From contig QANT01008818.1 in the NCBI GenBank assembly GCA_003254885.1, positions 1-35,850 on the forward strand: a stretch of 35,850 nucleotides of DNA, read 5' to 3'. Origin of the DNA: Purshia tridentata (Eukaryota; Streptophyta; Magnoliopsida; Rosales; Rosaceae). Both the position numbers and the translations under genes were made by a program. The notes below the pieces were generated by a model. It ran no database searches. It saw nothing but the letters and a program-made list of their open reading frames with translations, and was not told the origin of the DNA. Of the stretch, positions 11,804-25,890 are shown piece by piece (positions within the stretch are counted from its first letter, which is position 1; each line of letters opens with the position of its first letter).

Positions 11804-14800
11804 TTAATAACCAAAACCATTGCCCACAAAATCTTCATCACCGCTGCTAAAATCTTCAAGCACTTGACTATCATCGTCATCTTCATCACCATCTGTTAAA
11901 ATCTCCAGTATTCCACCTCCTACATCATCCATCATAAAATCTCCATCATCATCCTCATCAAGGTCGCTCACACTATCATCATCGTCATCATCATCATTGC
12001 TCAAATCATCACCGTCACTATCATCCCCATCAAGATCTGGACCCAGTATAGGATCCACATCTGCGTCGTCATCATCATCATCATCCTCATCTTCTTCACT
12101 CTCAGCATCATCAGGGTCAGAATCATCATCAGTCGGTCTTCGGCGACCAATTTCATAAATTCTAGCCGAAGCAAACATCTCATCTTGGTCATCCATTGTA
12201 ATCAACCCAAGAAAAGAATCAGTTGGCTCTGTTGCAAAGTCAAGGACACAACGATCAACTGGAATAGTGGCAATGTCAGAGTAGTTAACTGCATCCACTG
12301 TGCGGAAAGCGGCAAAGAGGGGATGCTTTACACGACGGGTGTGAACTGCTGACATTACATCCTCGAGATTTCTCCGAAGGATTGCATAAATTACATCACC
12401 GCGTGCATTGAAGGTTATTGTTGTTTGGTCTAATGAAGGTACACTTCGAAGTAGTCTAAATTTCCGGAGATCCCAGACCTCAGAGTTTATAATAACCTGT
12501 TGAAAAATAATCAGAAACAATCAAGGAGAAGAATACAAGCTTGTGAGCCAAACACAAATGGCTGTCATCTTGGAAATAAGAATACAATAAATTGACATCA
12601 AAGGGCAATCCAGGAAAAGCTGCTTTACACAACAAAAGCACACCAAGCATTTACACAGAATACAATAATAGGAGGTTGGTCTCCTTAGAAAATATGGACA
12701 TATCATGAAAAATGCCACCTATCTAAACACTATAGTGACCGTTTCCAGATTATACTTTTACGAGTTCTATAGCATATTTTGGTTTCATATTGCTAATCCT
12801 GTCTGAGCAAAATACTGTTGCAGAGTAAGACGCCGTGAAAAACAATCAATTTTATACAAGAAAAAATACCAATAGAATTAGAGATTATCATGGTACGCAT
12901 AGGGTTCTACATACCTCATTCCCAGCAGGATGGAAGCCACCACCCCCATAATCTGTAAACTGATCAAAACGATGTACAGGGCTAGAAACTCGCCTGTCCC
13001 ACAGGACCCCATTCCAAAGCAACATCGTGTCTGAAGGGTTGAAGTGTATATGAGAATAAGAATGTCCCCGACCTGTAGAGCTAGCAGATGAATCTGACAG
13101 TTTCAATTCCAACTGGCAAGTTTGTATATCATACAGAAGAATTTCTCGCCGGGCTGGCTCTGATGATAGAGCTGCAAAAATATCCCCAGAATTGCTAAAT
13201 CGTGCAGCCTTACACCCTTCATATGAATGCATGGGCCCACCAGAGACTGAAGATGCTTCCCACAACCTCACATCGTGAGAGCTTGAAGAAAGCACAAGCT
13301 GGGTCTCACCAGAAAGATAAGACTGAACAAGCGTTATAGGAGACTGGTGGCTTGCGCAACTTTCCAGTACATTGCTGCTATTGGAGTCAAAAATTTTGAG
13401 CTCTCCACCATGGCTACCTACTGCAATATGAGAGGAGTCACTGAGAAAAGAGATGCATGTCAAAGGAGCACCAGAATCATCCCGACAAGTTCGCCAAGGT
13501 CGGAATCTACTGTAAACAAACTGACGATCCCTACGATTTCCGTGGACCCCACCATATATACTTTTGAACTCACGAGTACCAAGCCGCGCTGTTACATTTG
13601 ATGGGGCATCAAGGCTTCGTCTTGGTTCAGGACAAACATGAGGGTGTAACAGAGAGAGTGGTGGAAGAGTTGTTATAGGGGCAGGACACTGGCGATGCTG
13701 GTGCTTCAAATACTGAACCACCACAGAGTCTAGGGTTAACCGCTCTGAGTTGCTTGGTTGAGGGTCACTTTGAAGCCCAAGTCGGGAGGATGGTGTTGCC
13801 AGGCCCATACTAGAATTACCATACTGATTATCATCCAGATAATCTGATGGCAAACAAGCTGGTGTTGATCGACCATGTTCATCCCTCAGATTAATAGTTG
13901 GAGTAGAGAATCCAACAGCATCAGATAGTAGACCGCTCTTCCGCACAGTATTGGGTGTTGGGCAAACCGGAGAACGGAGTCCTTGGTCACCAGTGTGGAG
14001 ACGTTTCGATGATGACAAACACCCAGTATCCTTTAACTCAGTTAATTTTCTTTTCATTGGCACCACAATGGGCGTCTTACATTGGGACTCTGTATCAAGA
14101 TTAGGTTTCAGCAAGGATTCTGATGGAGTTTCATTTGCAGATGCAGATAACTGTTTCGATGCACTGAAGACTTTCCTGGCTGATGCTGGGTGAGAATCAT
14201 GGAACTGAGAGGTATTCCTTGACTGCAGAGCAAAACTGGGAGAGAACAGCAAAGGTTTTTTCTTTAAATAAGACATAGTAGAATCAGATTTCAAGCTTGC
14301 TTCCTCATCCCTTGCATTAATCTTTGATTTATTGGTAAGAAATCCACTAGGGGTGCGACCAGAGGGCCATTGAAGTTGCACAGAGGGGGCTTCTTGTGTG
14401 GCTTGATGAATAAGAGATGAGGGGGCAGCTAAGGAGGGCAAAGGCATCAACTGAGCCTCTTTTAGCAGTGAAGCAGCTGTAGTGGACAAACCAGATGCCT
14501 GTAGGTGTTCATGTATTAGGAGCAAAAGTTCCCTGAAATTTCAAGCACACGTGTACACATAAAGGTTAAAAAACAAGTCAGAAGACAAACTCAAAGCAAT
14601 CAATTCAAACGAGTACATAATCAACACTTATAATGGCATTATACCAGAAATCACACAAACCTGGAATGGTAAGTGATAGGAGTGGCAGCAGCTATAGCTG
14701 CCCTTTCAATGCGCCTCAAAGTTGGCATAGCAGCATCAGTTGCAGCCAACGTACTAGCACGTCCTGAATTCGTCACAATCTACAAAAAAAATGTGGCATA

Positions 14801-17800
14801 AATTACTCAAAAGTAAGAAACGGGTGGGAGGAGGGTGGAGGGGGCAAAAGAGTATGGAATAACAAAATATCCTTGAATAAAAAGTAAAGCTATCATAAAG
14901 TGATGCACCTCCCTATATCCTTTTAATACAGACTTTGATAGATAAACTAACATCTATGAGCAACCCCTAATTGGGACATTAAAAGAACAGAAATGCTTAC
15001 CGCAATTAGTTCAATTGCTGCCTGTGAAAGTTCCGCTTGCCACCTGCCTTGCTCAGTTCCATTTGTCTGGCTCCCTGAATCTCGAATTAGTTCTGATAGT
15101 TTCTTTCCAACCTAGAACACCAAGTTGCACTTAGTAACAGGAAAAATTTGACTTATCTGACATAAGGTTGTAATTTTAAACAATGACAGAACAAAACCAT
15201 GATTAAAAACTTAAACTATGATCAAAGCGAAATCTAAGGCAGAATACAGAAAAAAAATAGCAGGACACAAAAGTATATCTGAGGAACAGGTCCATATATG
15301 GCAAACAGTACAGTTGTTCAAACAACCTTATAACTGAACCAGTGGAAGAAAATAAAACAATATAGTGTAACACTTCTCAGTCTTCTCTGCAACTGCTACT
15401 AAATCTCCACCTGTGTATAACAAAGAAAAAAATCTAGCTTCTCTAGGACTACTAAATTTTAGTATGAAATTAAATCTTTACTAAAAAATCTTTGAAATTT
15501 TGGAGGAGAATGTACTCAATTCTTTTTTTTATTTTTTTTATTTGCAACAGCATTTAAACCAAATGAGCCGAAGCAGAAATATAGGGGTCAGAACTGCTTC
15601 CCATTCATATTATACATTTGGGTGGCAACTCATTTTTCAAATATATGATTCTTAGTTTATCAACAGGTCTAACAGACACAAGAGTCCACATCCAAGGGAG
15701 GAATTTACACAATAAAAATTCAATGCTACACAAGCAATCTGTAGTTTGTATATAAAAGTCATTTACCTGGAGCTTTGTCAAAATGTGTGCAATAGTATCA
15801 TCTCTGGCTAAACCCAGAAGGACTCGGCAAGCAAGGGCACGTAGACAGTCAAGTGCCGCAGGAGGTGAATATATGCGTGGTTGGAGGAGATGCAAGAGAA
15901 CCTTTATACCGTTATTGGAACGAACAGCCTCTCGTGCTTGACGATAACCTTGCTCTAATTGTGCGGCAAGGCCGGCACAACCTGCCCCAGGACCTAGAGA
16001 TATTCGGCGATCTCCCACCAATCCTGAAGTTGCTGTTGGGGCAGGAGTCTGTGCATTACCTACCCCAGCTGACTCCCCAGCTCGATCTGAGACATTACGT
16101 TCTGTGTTTCTATCTCTAGTCTCCATAGCAGGACCATTTGCGGTTTGGGCAGAAACAGACTGCTGACCTTGCGCAAGTAAAGATGGTTTATTGCTGATTG
16201 AAGGTGGAGGACAAACGAGATTGACCAACACATTTAGTGCTGGCTGAATGATCTGAAAAGATAAAGAATTAGAATCAATGCATTGATATCAGAAAAGCAA
16301 GACCGGCATCAAAGTTAGAAATAAAGGCCATAAAGAATGTCTTTACCTCAGGGTCCACATAACTACTGGCAACACTTGCTGCATCCAAAATGACTGCTAT
16401 ACCAACACGATTATTGCTTAATGTTGAATTCACAATCATCTTGCGGCTGCTAGGTACCAATGTAACAATATGCAGCACACCCAATGCATATTGAAGTAAA
16501 TCATGTAGATAACGCTCAACAGGTGGAGCCTGCAGAAAGAAAAATTCAGTTTGACTCGAGAAGGCAGGAAGTAAAAACAAGAGAGCATATGTGAAAGTTC
16601 AAGCGGCAAGGGTGGGGAAATTCACTACTGAATCTCTCCATGCACACACACAGAGAAAGAGAGACCTAAACCTAATGTATTATACCTGGCATAACTCCAA
16701 CATAGTAATATGTCCATTAGAACCCAAAAACTTTTCAACTGCAGGCCAACGAGTTCTCACAAATGCAGGACCCAGCTTCCGATCCTTCTGTAACTGCAGA
16801 AATACTGCATCCATAGCCTCATTACTGATGTCAAGTGGCTTGTAAGCTGCCCTTACACTTGGAACATTCCGAGCCGCACTACGAGTGTTTTTATTTGGGC
16901 GAATAGAATCCACAAGCAAAAGAAGATGGGCTCTGAAGTACTGCCGTAAAGCAACACAAGTGTGATAAGCAATCTGTTTCTCTGATGATGTCAGTACTTC
17001 TGCAGGTGACCTGTCATTTCGAAGTGATCCTGATCCTGAACTAGAGAGTCCTAATGCCCCAGAATTTACTCCAGATCTTACTGATGCAGCATCATGTAAA
17101 AGGCCCAGTAATTTCTGTAAGCCATCCTGAGAATCAAAAGCATCAAGAACTGCCCTGAAAACAAATGCAGCAGCAAAAAATAAGGCTGCATTTTTTCTGG
17201 CTTGATCCTGTGAGCACTCGAGAAGTTGAAGAGCCAACTCAACCACCTGGTAGACCACGTCTGAAGGAAGAGCACAAACACGCTCCATTATTCCCTAAGA
17301 CAAAAAATCATGGTTATCACAAAAGAGATTATAAACAGACTTGATGGATATTATTATCATGATGCAAGCACGCGTGAAATTAGAACTTCTAACAGCTAAC
17401 CTTCACATCACATATCATTACCTGGAGAGAACCGATAGTAAATAGGCAAGAAGAAAGGCCAAAAAAGGTTTGAGGAACTCTAGGAACAGCAAGCAGTTTC
17501 TGCATGCCACCCCTATCCACAAACAATGCAGCAAATTTCCTGTGAGCAGCCAAAGCACAGATGAGCTTCATTACATCAGGCAAAAGCATTGCAACCTTTG
17601 ATGCCTCCTTATGTCTGGAATTTCGTTGCAATAACGCGAGACATACATCCACCCCCTTTTCATGCAGTACAGGTCCAAGAACTTCAACATATTCTCCAAG
17701 AGTCTCAAGACACTGAATACAGTATTTTTCTCTCAACTGTGCAAGGGATTCAGCATCGAGAATGAAGTATTCTTCAACATCTGCACGGCTTTCCGGTTCT

Positions 17801-20800
17801 GTGCTACTTGAAGTCATTGATTCAGCATTGATGCTATTGGAGCTCCTGCCACCAAGCCATGGAAAGTATTATTACCTACACTTATGGAAGTACATACTAT
17901 CCCTCCACCAGTCAGCAAAAAAAAGTTGAGAACACTTATCAAGTATCTGTATTAAATACTTTTTTTTTGCACAGAGGTCAGTTGATTTAAAAAGCAAAAA
18001 TACCAACCTTGAAACTTCAATTGAATTGGCAGCATCAATGACAGTAGATGCTGCTCTTGAAGCAGCCAAAACTGCAGCTTCTTCATTATTTGTTGTTCGG
18101 AATTCCTGCACAATTAAGTGGCATACAACTAAGTAGTGAGAAACTAAACAAAAGTAGTTAGTGAGAGGTCAACTTTGACAACACTTTTGACAAAAGTACC
18201 TCTAAAGCAGCACTTTTGACAACTTCAGCAGCAGCATCACCAGCAGCTTTGATGGCTTCTGCAGGTGCATTGGCTGCTCTAGCTTCAGCTTCAGCAGCTC
18301 TAACTGCTTTCTTCACTAGATCCGAAAAATCTTTACATCCAACTCTGCAATCCTGGAAGCAGTCATCATTATCTTCTCTTTCTGAGGAGAAAACATCAGA
18401 AGAATTCCTGCCCAAAAACTTCCTGGAATCTGGTACTTTTTTCACATCGGAACTTTTTAATGAACTCCTTTCTCTAAAGCTCCGCCCCTGTCCCAACCGA
18501 CTACCAGATCCTGGTGAGGTCAACAACTGCTCATTATCCACAGCCCCTTCATTGGACCTTCCCTTCCCTCTAGATCTTCCCCATCCACGGTTGGCTCTGC
18601 GCCTTGAGGAGTCATCTCTCCCATTTTCATCCACATCCCCAGATTTTATCTTTCCATCACGTAAATCACGAGCATCACTGGCGTCAACATCATAGATCGC
18701 AACCCCTTCATTCAAGCCATCAGGTGGTTTTCCATCATCAACCCAACGTTCTTCTCGAAGTAATTCCCTAATGATACTGCCTTGATCCCCTTCAACACTC
18801 TGGTCATCTAAGCATCTCTCATCTGTTATCCTCGAATCATCAAAATGAGGTGTTTCCAAAACCTGCCGAACCCTACCCCTACCTTCATCTCTACCTCTTA
18901 GACAGATAGCACCCGAGGTATTTTTACTCTCAGCTACATGACCAGCATCCTTCTGACTAATGTTTGTCTCCCCCAAAACACGGACACGAAGATACCGCAT
19001 AAGTTTGGCTGACAATCCAGACGTCAACACATCTTCCACAACTTGACCACCACTGGCATCGATAAAAATTAAGATATGTGAAACAAACCAGTCAATAAGA
19101 ATAAAATGAGAAAGGAAAAATTAAGATCTACAGTAAGAGCATACCCAGCCAAACATACAGCAAGAAGTCCTGTAGAATACGTCTTCAGCATTTCAAAATC
19201 TGAGACCTCCTTTCCACCCAAATCATGCTTCCAGTTCTGGTATTCAACCGAAAAGTTGAAAGTCTCATCCATCACAGAGTCTTTTATTTTCTCCAAAACA
19301 ACTTCTTCAAAAACATGAGCATACTGTATCACATTTAAGCTTGTCAGATTGATAGCGATAAAGAATAAGTCTCTTTCCTTTTTTTTAATGAGATAATAAA
19401 ATTAAATGAAACTCAATTATATCAAAGAAACAACAATCTTACAGTCCAAGTTAGCGAACAGCTTAGAAGCAGTCTTCCTGCAGCTGCCCGGACAGAGACA
19501 GGGTATCTCGTTTCTGACAGATACTTTGAAGATATTAATTCAAAGAAATCATCACTTTCCTGAGAAAGAGAGAAACAATTAGGACAAAAAGCTTTTCCAA
19601 AACAAAATAACCAAAGGCTTATTATAGAAAACTTCCCCAGATGACCAAAAAATTGGAAAGGTAATCATATGCCAAAACTAGTTACCCGGACTAAGCTCCC
19701 TAGTCGTCCAATGTTGTGAGAAGCGCGACCACTGCTGGATGAATGACCATTGTCTTCCATGTATCTGCATTAAGTGATAATCGTTTCTCTTTTAGTAAAG
19801 GTTAAATTTTATTTACCAAAAAAAAAAAGTTCAGAAATTATATTAGGAAAAAAAAAAACAAAAAAGGCCACAGAGTCATATATATGATATGCAGACTTGT
19901 GAAATGAAACCGACAGCGAAAATTCATCATACAGTAAACATAACTAGCTAAAATATTATTAAGGAAACAGGAGTAATCATAATTACCACCAAAAGAAGAG
20001 GGTTATCATACTTATTAAAAAAAAACCAATCAATCAGTCTTTGATTTCAAACTTAATTCCCTTCGTGAGCACATATGCATAACCTATACATCAAATCAAC
20101 CCAAAATATACTAGAACTTCTGATTTTGAAATTTTATTGGCCAGCTATAAACAGCTACCACCACATTCTGCCAAAATTCATAGCTAACCACTCAAACACC
20201 CCAAATTTACTACCCATGTGGACAGTTCGTATATCTAATGACCAAGTTACCAACAGTCTTTCCTTGACTAAAAAGAACAATTCCCATACCACCAGGCATA
20301 ATTTAATGTCATAGGTGGGCATCATAAAGACAAGGCAAAACCCTAACCTCTTGATATAACAACAAACTGTCCTTCAACAATGACATCACATTTTGCAGCA
20401 TTATTTTACATATTCCATATCTGGTTTCCAAATTAGCAAGTATCAACACAAACAGAAAGTAAGAACCCGGGCTGCCAAGTTAGAGCCTCAGAGGTTTACA
20501 GAAACTCAAGTCCTACCAGTCTGATTTACATCTCCAAAATTCTGGTTTCAGAAAAGCAAATGACTGAGATTACAGCAACTCATGTTCTAACAATCTCACA
20601 ACGAGTATTCCAAAACCCGTTCACATTATCCACCAATTTCAACACAACAATAAGAAAATATAAAATTACACGTTGTTGAAAGCCACAGCATATAGATTAA
20701 TCTAAAACCACCTCAAAATTGTAAATGAGAAAACAGAAAAACAAATGCAAGTGAGAAAAACAGAGAGCCCAGCATTACAAAAAACACCTTGAAATAAATT

Positions 20801-21134
20801 CGCATCAATTTACAAAACAATAAAGCTTCAAACAAATATAAAAGAAACAAGAACCCGCTTTGTACCGTGACTCTTGGGTTTCAAGAATGGAGGCAAGGGC
20901 GTGAAGAACAGTGGGGTTAGGTCTATCAGGCGAGGAAGTGATCTTCTCCATGAGCTTCTGAGCCTTGACAACCAATTCGTCGTCCTCATTCTTCGCCTCC
21001 TCTTCTTCCTCATCGTCTTCTTCCTCATCGCCTCCTTGAGATTGCGATTCAGGCAGTGGAGGAGGCGGTGGAGAAGGAGCTGGTGGCTCCGCTTGGCCTT
21101 GGCCTTGCTGGTTGTCCATGGCTGCTGCCTCCAT
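11804..21134 (-). CDS. DCAF1: DDB1- and CUL4-associated factor 1 homolog (DCAF1/VprBP)
   Basis: Substrate receptor of CUL4-DDB1 E3 ubiquitin ligases, acting mainly in the nucleus. Fourteen coding exons on the minus strand, in gene order: 21134-20866, 19764-19686, 19559-19443, 19323-19145, 19052-18200, 18105-18008, 17845-17422, 17294-16686, 16529-16347, 16252-15767, 15111-15001, 14779-14661, 14532-12915, 12496-11804. They join in frame to 1945 aa, close to the plant family size. All introns are GT-AG; intron 1 is about 1.1 kb. The N-terminus is Pro/Glu-rich, followed by armadillo-like helical sequence. Residues about 1176-1205 form a LisH motif (ELLLLIHEHLQASGL). The WD40 region carries two DDB1-binding WDxR motifs, LWDRR at 1686-1690 and VWDLR at 1722-1726. 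The last ~150 residues are an almost unbroken Asp/Glu tail ending FVGNGFGY, typical of DCAF1. The first ATG (21134) is chosen; an in-frame ATG at 21119 is an alternative. Loss in Arabidopsis is embryo-lethal. Confidence 0.95.
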
Positions 21135-21524
21135 ATGCTCTAAGTCGGATACAGAGACAGAGAGAAATATTTATATAGAATCGCGCAGAGAATTACAATT
21201 GAAAATGAAAATTATTCGTGTATTTATATATATATATGTGTGTGTGTATGTACGTATTGGTTTCTGAAGTTTTGCAGAGAGAACGAGAAAAATGATAGAG
21301 GGAACCGAAGTCGCTCTTGCGCAGTGTGCGTTCGGCTTTATAGCGGAGGAGAAGAGTGCGAAAAAGAAAGGTCGATTCGGAATGTTCCGGAAATACCCGA
21401 CCCGGTTCTTTGGAACCCTAACCCTACCGCGGCGTTTAGTTGAACCGGGCGTGATTTGACCCGTTTACGGAAATTAGGACCATATCTTTATTTAAAAAAT
21501 AAAATTATTCTTTAATCAAATTAA
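21135..21524 (-). promoter_or_regulatory. DCAF1 leader and promoter region, with telo-box
   Basis: Upstream flank of DCAF1. A TA/TG microsatellite lies at about 21224-21250. A double telo-box, AACCCTAACCCTA, sits at 21414-21426, about 280 bp upstream of the ATG. Telo-boxes are common near the transcription start of plant housekeeping and translation genes. The motif is seen; the function is inferred. Confidence 0.45.
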
Positions 21525-21732
21525 TAATTACCTAAACACCCATTTTGAGTTTTCCAATGTTTATTTAGTCTAGTTTTTGAACTGTATTCCCAATCGGTCC
21601 AATTGTTTTTTTGCAACCCATTTGTTTTTTTCCCCCGGCCCACTTTTTTTTCACTCCATTTGTCTCCGTCTCTCTCTGCCTTTCTCATTTCTCTCTCTTT
21701 CTCCCTCACTGTAACTCTCACTCCAAAAAAGG

Positions 21733-21810
21733 GTTAACATCACCAAAAACTGGAACAAGATCAAGAGCTGCCTTGCCGATACCAAGGTCTGCTCCACTTT
21801 TCACGGCAAG
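21733..21810 (+). pseudogene. Tetraspanin-like exon fragment (copy A)
   Basis: Reads TKNWNKIKSCLADTKVC and on to FHGK in one frame, 26 codons. Plant tetraspanins of the TET7/TET8 group carry a near-identical stretch (KNWNKI, R/K, SCL, then SKVC) in the large extracellular loop just before the conserved GCCK region. The rest of the gene is absent: no membrane segments upstream, no GCCK downstream. It therefore looks like a captured gene fragment, not a gene. Confidence 0.55.
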
Positions 21811-22416
21811 TGGTTTTTTCTTCTATGGGTAGGTATATTTTTTTTTAATTGATTGCTAGAGATCTGAAATTTAGATTTCTTGGGCAAATTTAGTTGGATA
21901 TTGATTTAAGTTCTTTTTCCTTTCAGATTTTAGTATAAAGGAGTTTTTAAGCCCTTTTGTTGAGGTCGATCTGCCTACAGAATGAATATGTGGTTTGCAA
22001 GAATTTATCACCGGCAACAAAAGGTGTTTTCTCTTCTTTCTTGATAGAGGTTGGCAGATGCTTAGGGTCCCCTCCTAGTAACCTCCGCTCCAATGGCTGC
22101 TTCTGTTGGCTAGAAAGACTTTGTTTATGAATTTGGTTTATGTGGTATTTTTTAATTTGTATTTCAATTTGGGTGTTGCTAACTTTTGTGCCTACATGTG
22201 TTCTTGTATTTGATATGCAATTTGTTCATGTGTTTGGTTTTTAGTCTTGGATTTCTTTGATATTGGATTGAGATTTTTGTTTCGTTTCTGAATGTTGGTT
22301 ATGGCTATTCATTGATTTTGATTTGGGTGTTGATAATTTTTTCTCCTGCACTTGCTCCATTGAGATCTGATAATGGGTCCTTCCCATGATATCATTTTGA
22401 TTTAATTTTGGTTTTA

Positions 22417-22560
22417 CAGTAATAATATGGTGATTGTTACTACTCGACAGTAACAATACGGTGTTTGTTACTACTCGACAGTAACAATATGGTGATTGTT
22501 ACTACCCAACAGTAACAATACAGTGATTGTTACTGCCGGACAGTAACAATCACACTGCCT
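22417..22560. repeat. 31-bp tandem repeats with hairpin potential (copy A)
   Basis: Four full units of 31 bp plus a partial one, with consensus CAGTAACAATAYGGTG then ATTGTTACTACYCGA. Within each unit GTAACAAT and ATTGTTAC are inverse complements separated by about six bases, so every unit can form an 8-bp-stem hairpin. One unit has TTTGTTAC, which weakens its stem. Confidence 0.8.
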
Positions 22561-22662
22561 AAAAATGGAGAAAAAAAAACCTGCTTTTATGCTATTTTTG
22601 ATGTGTTTATACAAAAAAAATATAAAATATGTTTTATTTTGGAGTTTTTTTTACAAAGTAAG

Positions 22663-22689
22663 AATTGTTACTGTTTAACAGTAACAATT
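22663..22689. repeat. Perfect 11-bp-arm palindrome
   Basis: AATTGTTACTG and CAGTAACAATT flank a five-base loop (TTTAA). The arms contain the same ATTGTTACTG core as the 31-bp array about 100 bases upstream, so it is probably an outlying member of that motif family. Confidence 0.75.
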
Positions 22690-22750
22690 TTCAAAAATTA
22701 CTGTAGCGCTATAGAAGTGTCCAAATGGACTTATCAACCAATATCTCTTA

Positions 22751-23488
22751 ATTAATATATTATACTTAAGTCATTTTAAATATCTATAAGATAATTATAC
22801 TGTGTATCAATCCACTAGTTATAATATAATGATATTACGGTTATACACAATAATTTAAATTCAGATTATTTATTTGTTATACTTAATTTTTAAGATTAAC
22901 TGTTATTCAAAAATAAGAAATAAAAGATGGAATCGTGTACACTTTAATATTTGCATAAATTCAAATTAAAATTCAAATCTTAATGATTTTTCTCTGTAAT
23001 TATCTATACAAATCCAAAGTCTAGGCCCAACATTTAAGTTTTAGAAGAAAAACCCCGCGAAAGTACGTAAGCGCGAAACAAGGCCAGCGAGCAACCCGAC
23101 AAATTACAATCAACGGCATAAACAATAAAAAGCCACTAACACATACAGAGAGACTACATAATACATTACAGCTCAGTTTGGGAAATAGGGATGCTTCAAC
23201 TTCCAAAGGAGGTTCATTGGTTTTGATTCCTGAATTATATATTAGGAATTATGATTACATGATTAACTTGAGCTGTTAAAATAACAATTTAGCAACATAG
23301 ATCCACATCGCACGGCGATCAAACAACTGTTTTTTTATTCCAAGCGAAACCATAAACTAAGATTAGCTGCAACGTTCGCTCAAAGTCTACTCGCTACTGC
23401 ATGCTCTTCCTCTCCAGAGGTTGCAAGTGACTCCCAAAATCTCAGTCTCTAGCTAGCTCAGTTTTATATCTTCCTTTTCACTATCATC
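22751..23488. other. Intergenic, 5' flank of PRISE copy 1
   Basis: AT-rich to about 23030, then of mixed composition. It is expected to contain the old promoter of the PRISE pseudogene. I see no gene or strong motif. Confidence 0.45.
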
Positions 23489-24707
<1,219 letters not shown>

Positions 24708-25300
24708 CTTCAAAACTCTACTTGTTACTGTGAATTTGAAATTTGTGAGTTGTGAGTTGTGACTTTTACTACAATGAATGTGCATGTTCATTTGTCCTTT
24801 TGCATATATAATTAGGAAACCAAAAGGCCCTGGAATTGTGATCCCAAATGATCTACACTAAAGTTAATGACTTGCGTACGTGCACACAATAATGTGCTTG
24901 ACATAGATCCAAAGTTGTGCTTCCAGAGAAACATTATGATACAAATGAGATTGACATGACATTATTGAACTGGCTCAAATTTGAGAAATTTGGGCTGCTC
25001 AAAATCCATCTTCAATTAATTAAATTCACTTGGTAGCTTTAGCTTGTACCAAAGAACATGGGTTAATTTTATCCTATGCAACCGCGTCAATGAGCCGGGA
25101 TATTATATTAATAAGACTTCTAATATAATATTATAATTAATAGTGTGGGAGCAGATAAAATTTCTATTAACTTTTATTTCTTTTTTAAATGAACTATGAA
25201 GCCCAGCTATCAATCAAGTTTGCCGCCATATTGGTATCACATGGCTTTGTATTTGAGCGTATTTTCGGGTTTTAAGGTTTAAGTTTTAACACAGAAACGT
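24708..25300. other. 3' flank of PRISE copy 1
   Basis: AT-rich spacer between the pseudogene and the first foldback element. I find no ORF, RNA or repeat that I can support. Confidence 0.45.
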
Positions 25301-25882
25301 GAGTCTTGAGTTGGGTTAGAATGCCACTCACCTAATGAGACTCCCAGTTAAATTTTGACATCTATCAATTTTTAAATCTAACTGAACAAGACCTTCTCAA
25401 CCTTCTCCCCTCCTCTTGTCATATTTTCAGTCCAACACCGGCGACGCCTTCCCAATTTTCCGCCAGCCACCACACTCCCCTCTCCCTTTCTCCTCCGTCT
25501 TTCTCTGTTTTTCTTCTCCTCTCCTTTTCTATCTTTTCTTTTGAAGTGAAACCTAGATGCTTCAGGCCACTCCATGGTGAAAAAAGATTGAGACCCAATG
25601 GAGGAAACACTGCAAAGATGAAATTTTTGGGTTTGGAGTGGTAGATCAACAAGATAGAAAAGGAGAGGAGAAGAAAAACATAGAGAGGGGAGTGTGGTAG
25701 CTGGCCAGAAATTGGGAAGGCGTCGCTGATGTTGGTGTCGGAGGAGTGGACTAAAAATATGGCAAGACGAGGGGAGAAGGCTGAGAAGGTCTTGTCCAGC
25801 TAGATTTAAAAATTGACAGATGTCAAAATTTAACTGGGAGTCTCATTAGGTGAGTGGCATTCCAGCCCTACCCAAGACTCTC
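25301..25882. mobile_element. Foldback/MITE-like element with ~230-bp inverted arms
   Basis: The left arm (about 25301-25538) is the reverse complement of the right arm (about 25655-25882) with scattered mismatches. Landmarks are GAGTCTTG at 25301 against CAAGACTC at 25873, and GCCACTCACCTAATGAGAC at 25323 against its complement near 25842-25860. About 110 bp separate the arms. CAGAAA just outside both ends (25292-25297 and 25885-25890) may be a decayed target-site duplication. No protein is encoded; ORFs here are by-products of the purine-rich arms. Confidence 0.75.
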
Positions 25883-25890
25883 TCCAGAAA

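Larger units (their letters stand above)
21525..22750 (+). mobile_element. Dispersed repeat copy A (putative non-autonomous element with captured exon)
   Basis: This 1.2-kb block recurs in the same orientation at 29391-30790. Both start with TAATTACC then AAACACCCATTTTGAG and end with AAATGGACTTATCAACCAAT before ATATC. In order it holds a pyrimidine-rich leader-like stretch, a tetraspanin-like exon fragment, an intron-like segment, unique-looking sequence, a 31-bp hairpin array and an AT-rich tail. The ends share only a weak inverted similarity (GATA...CCATTT), and I find no convincing target-site duplication. No transposase is visible. A non-autonomous DNA transposon that picked up a gene fragment is the best guess; a segmental duplication is the alternative. 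Confidence 0.6.

Noticed and set aside
11820..12130. Trinucleotide (GAT/ATC) repeat expansion
   Set aside because: It encodes the Asp/Glu-rich C-terminal tail characteristic of DCAF1, and mixed codons show it is not a pure microsatellite.
18216..18695. 159-codon ORF on the + strand
   Set aside because: It is antisense to DCAF1 exon 5, whose reading frame matches the family and splices cleanly; its composition mirrors the Ala/Ser-rich coding strand.
21414..21426. Interstitial telomere repeat
   Set aside because: Only two AACCCTA units; its length and promoter position fit a telo-box.
22417..22560. CRISPR-like array
   Set aside because: Units are head-to-tail 31-mers with no unique spacers, in plant nuclear DNA.
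25378..25652. 65-77 codon ORFs in the first foldback element
   Set aside because: They are low-complexity Arg/Glu/Lys reads of a pyrimidine/purine-rich arm with no start context or similarity.
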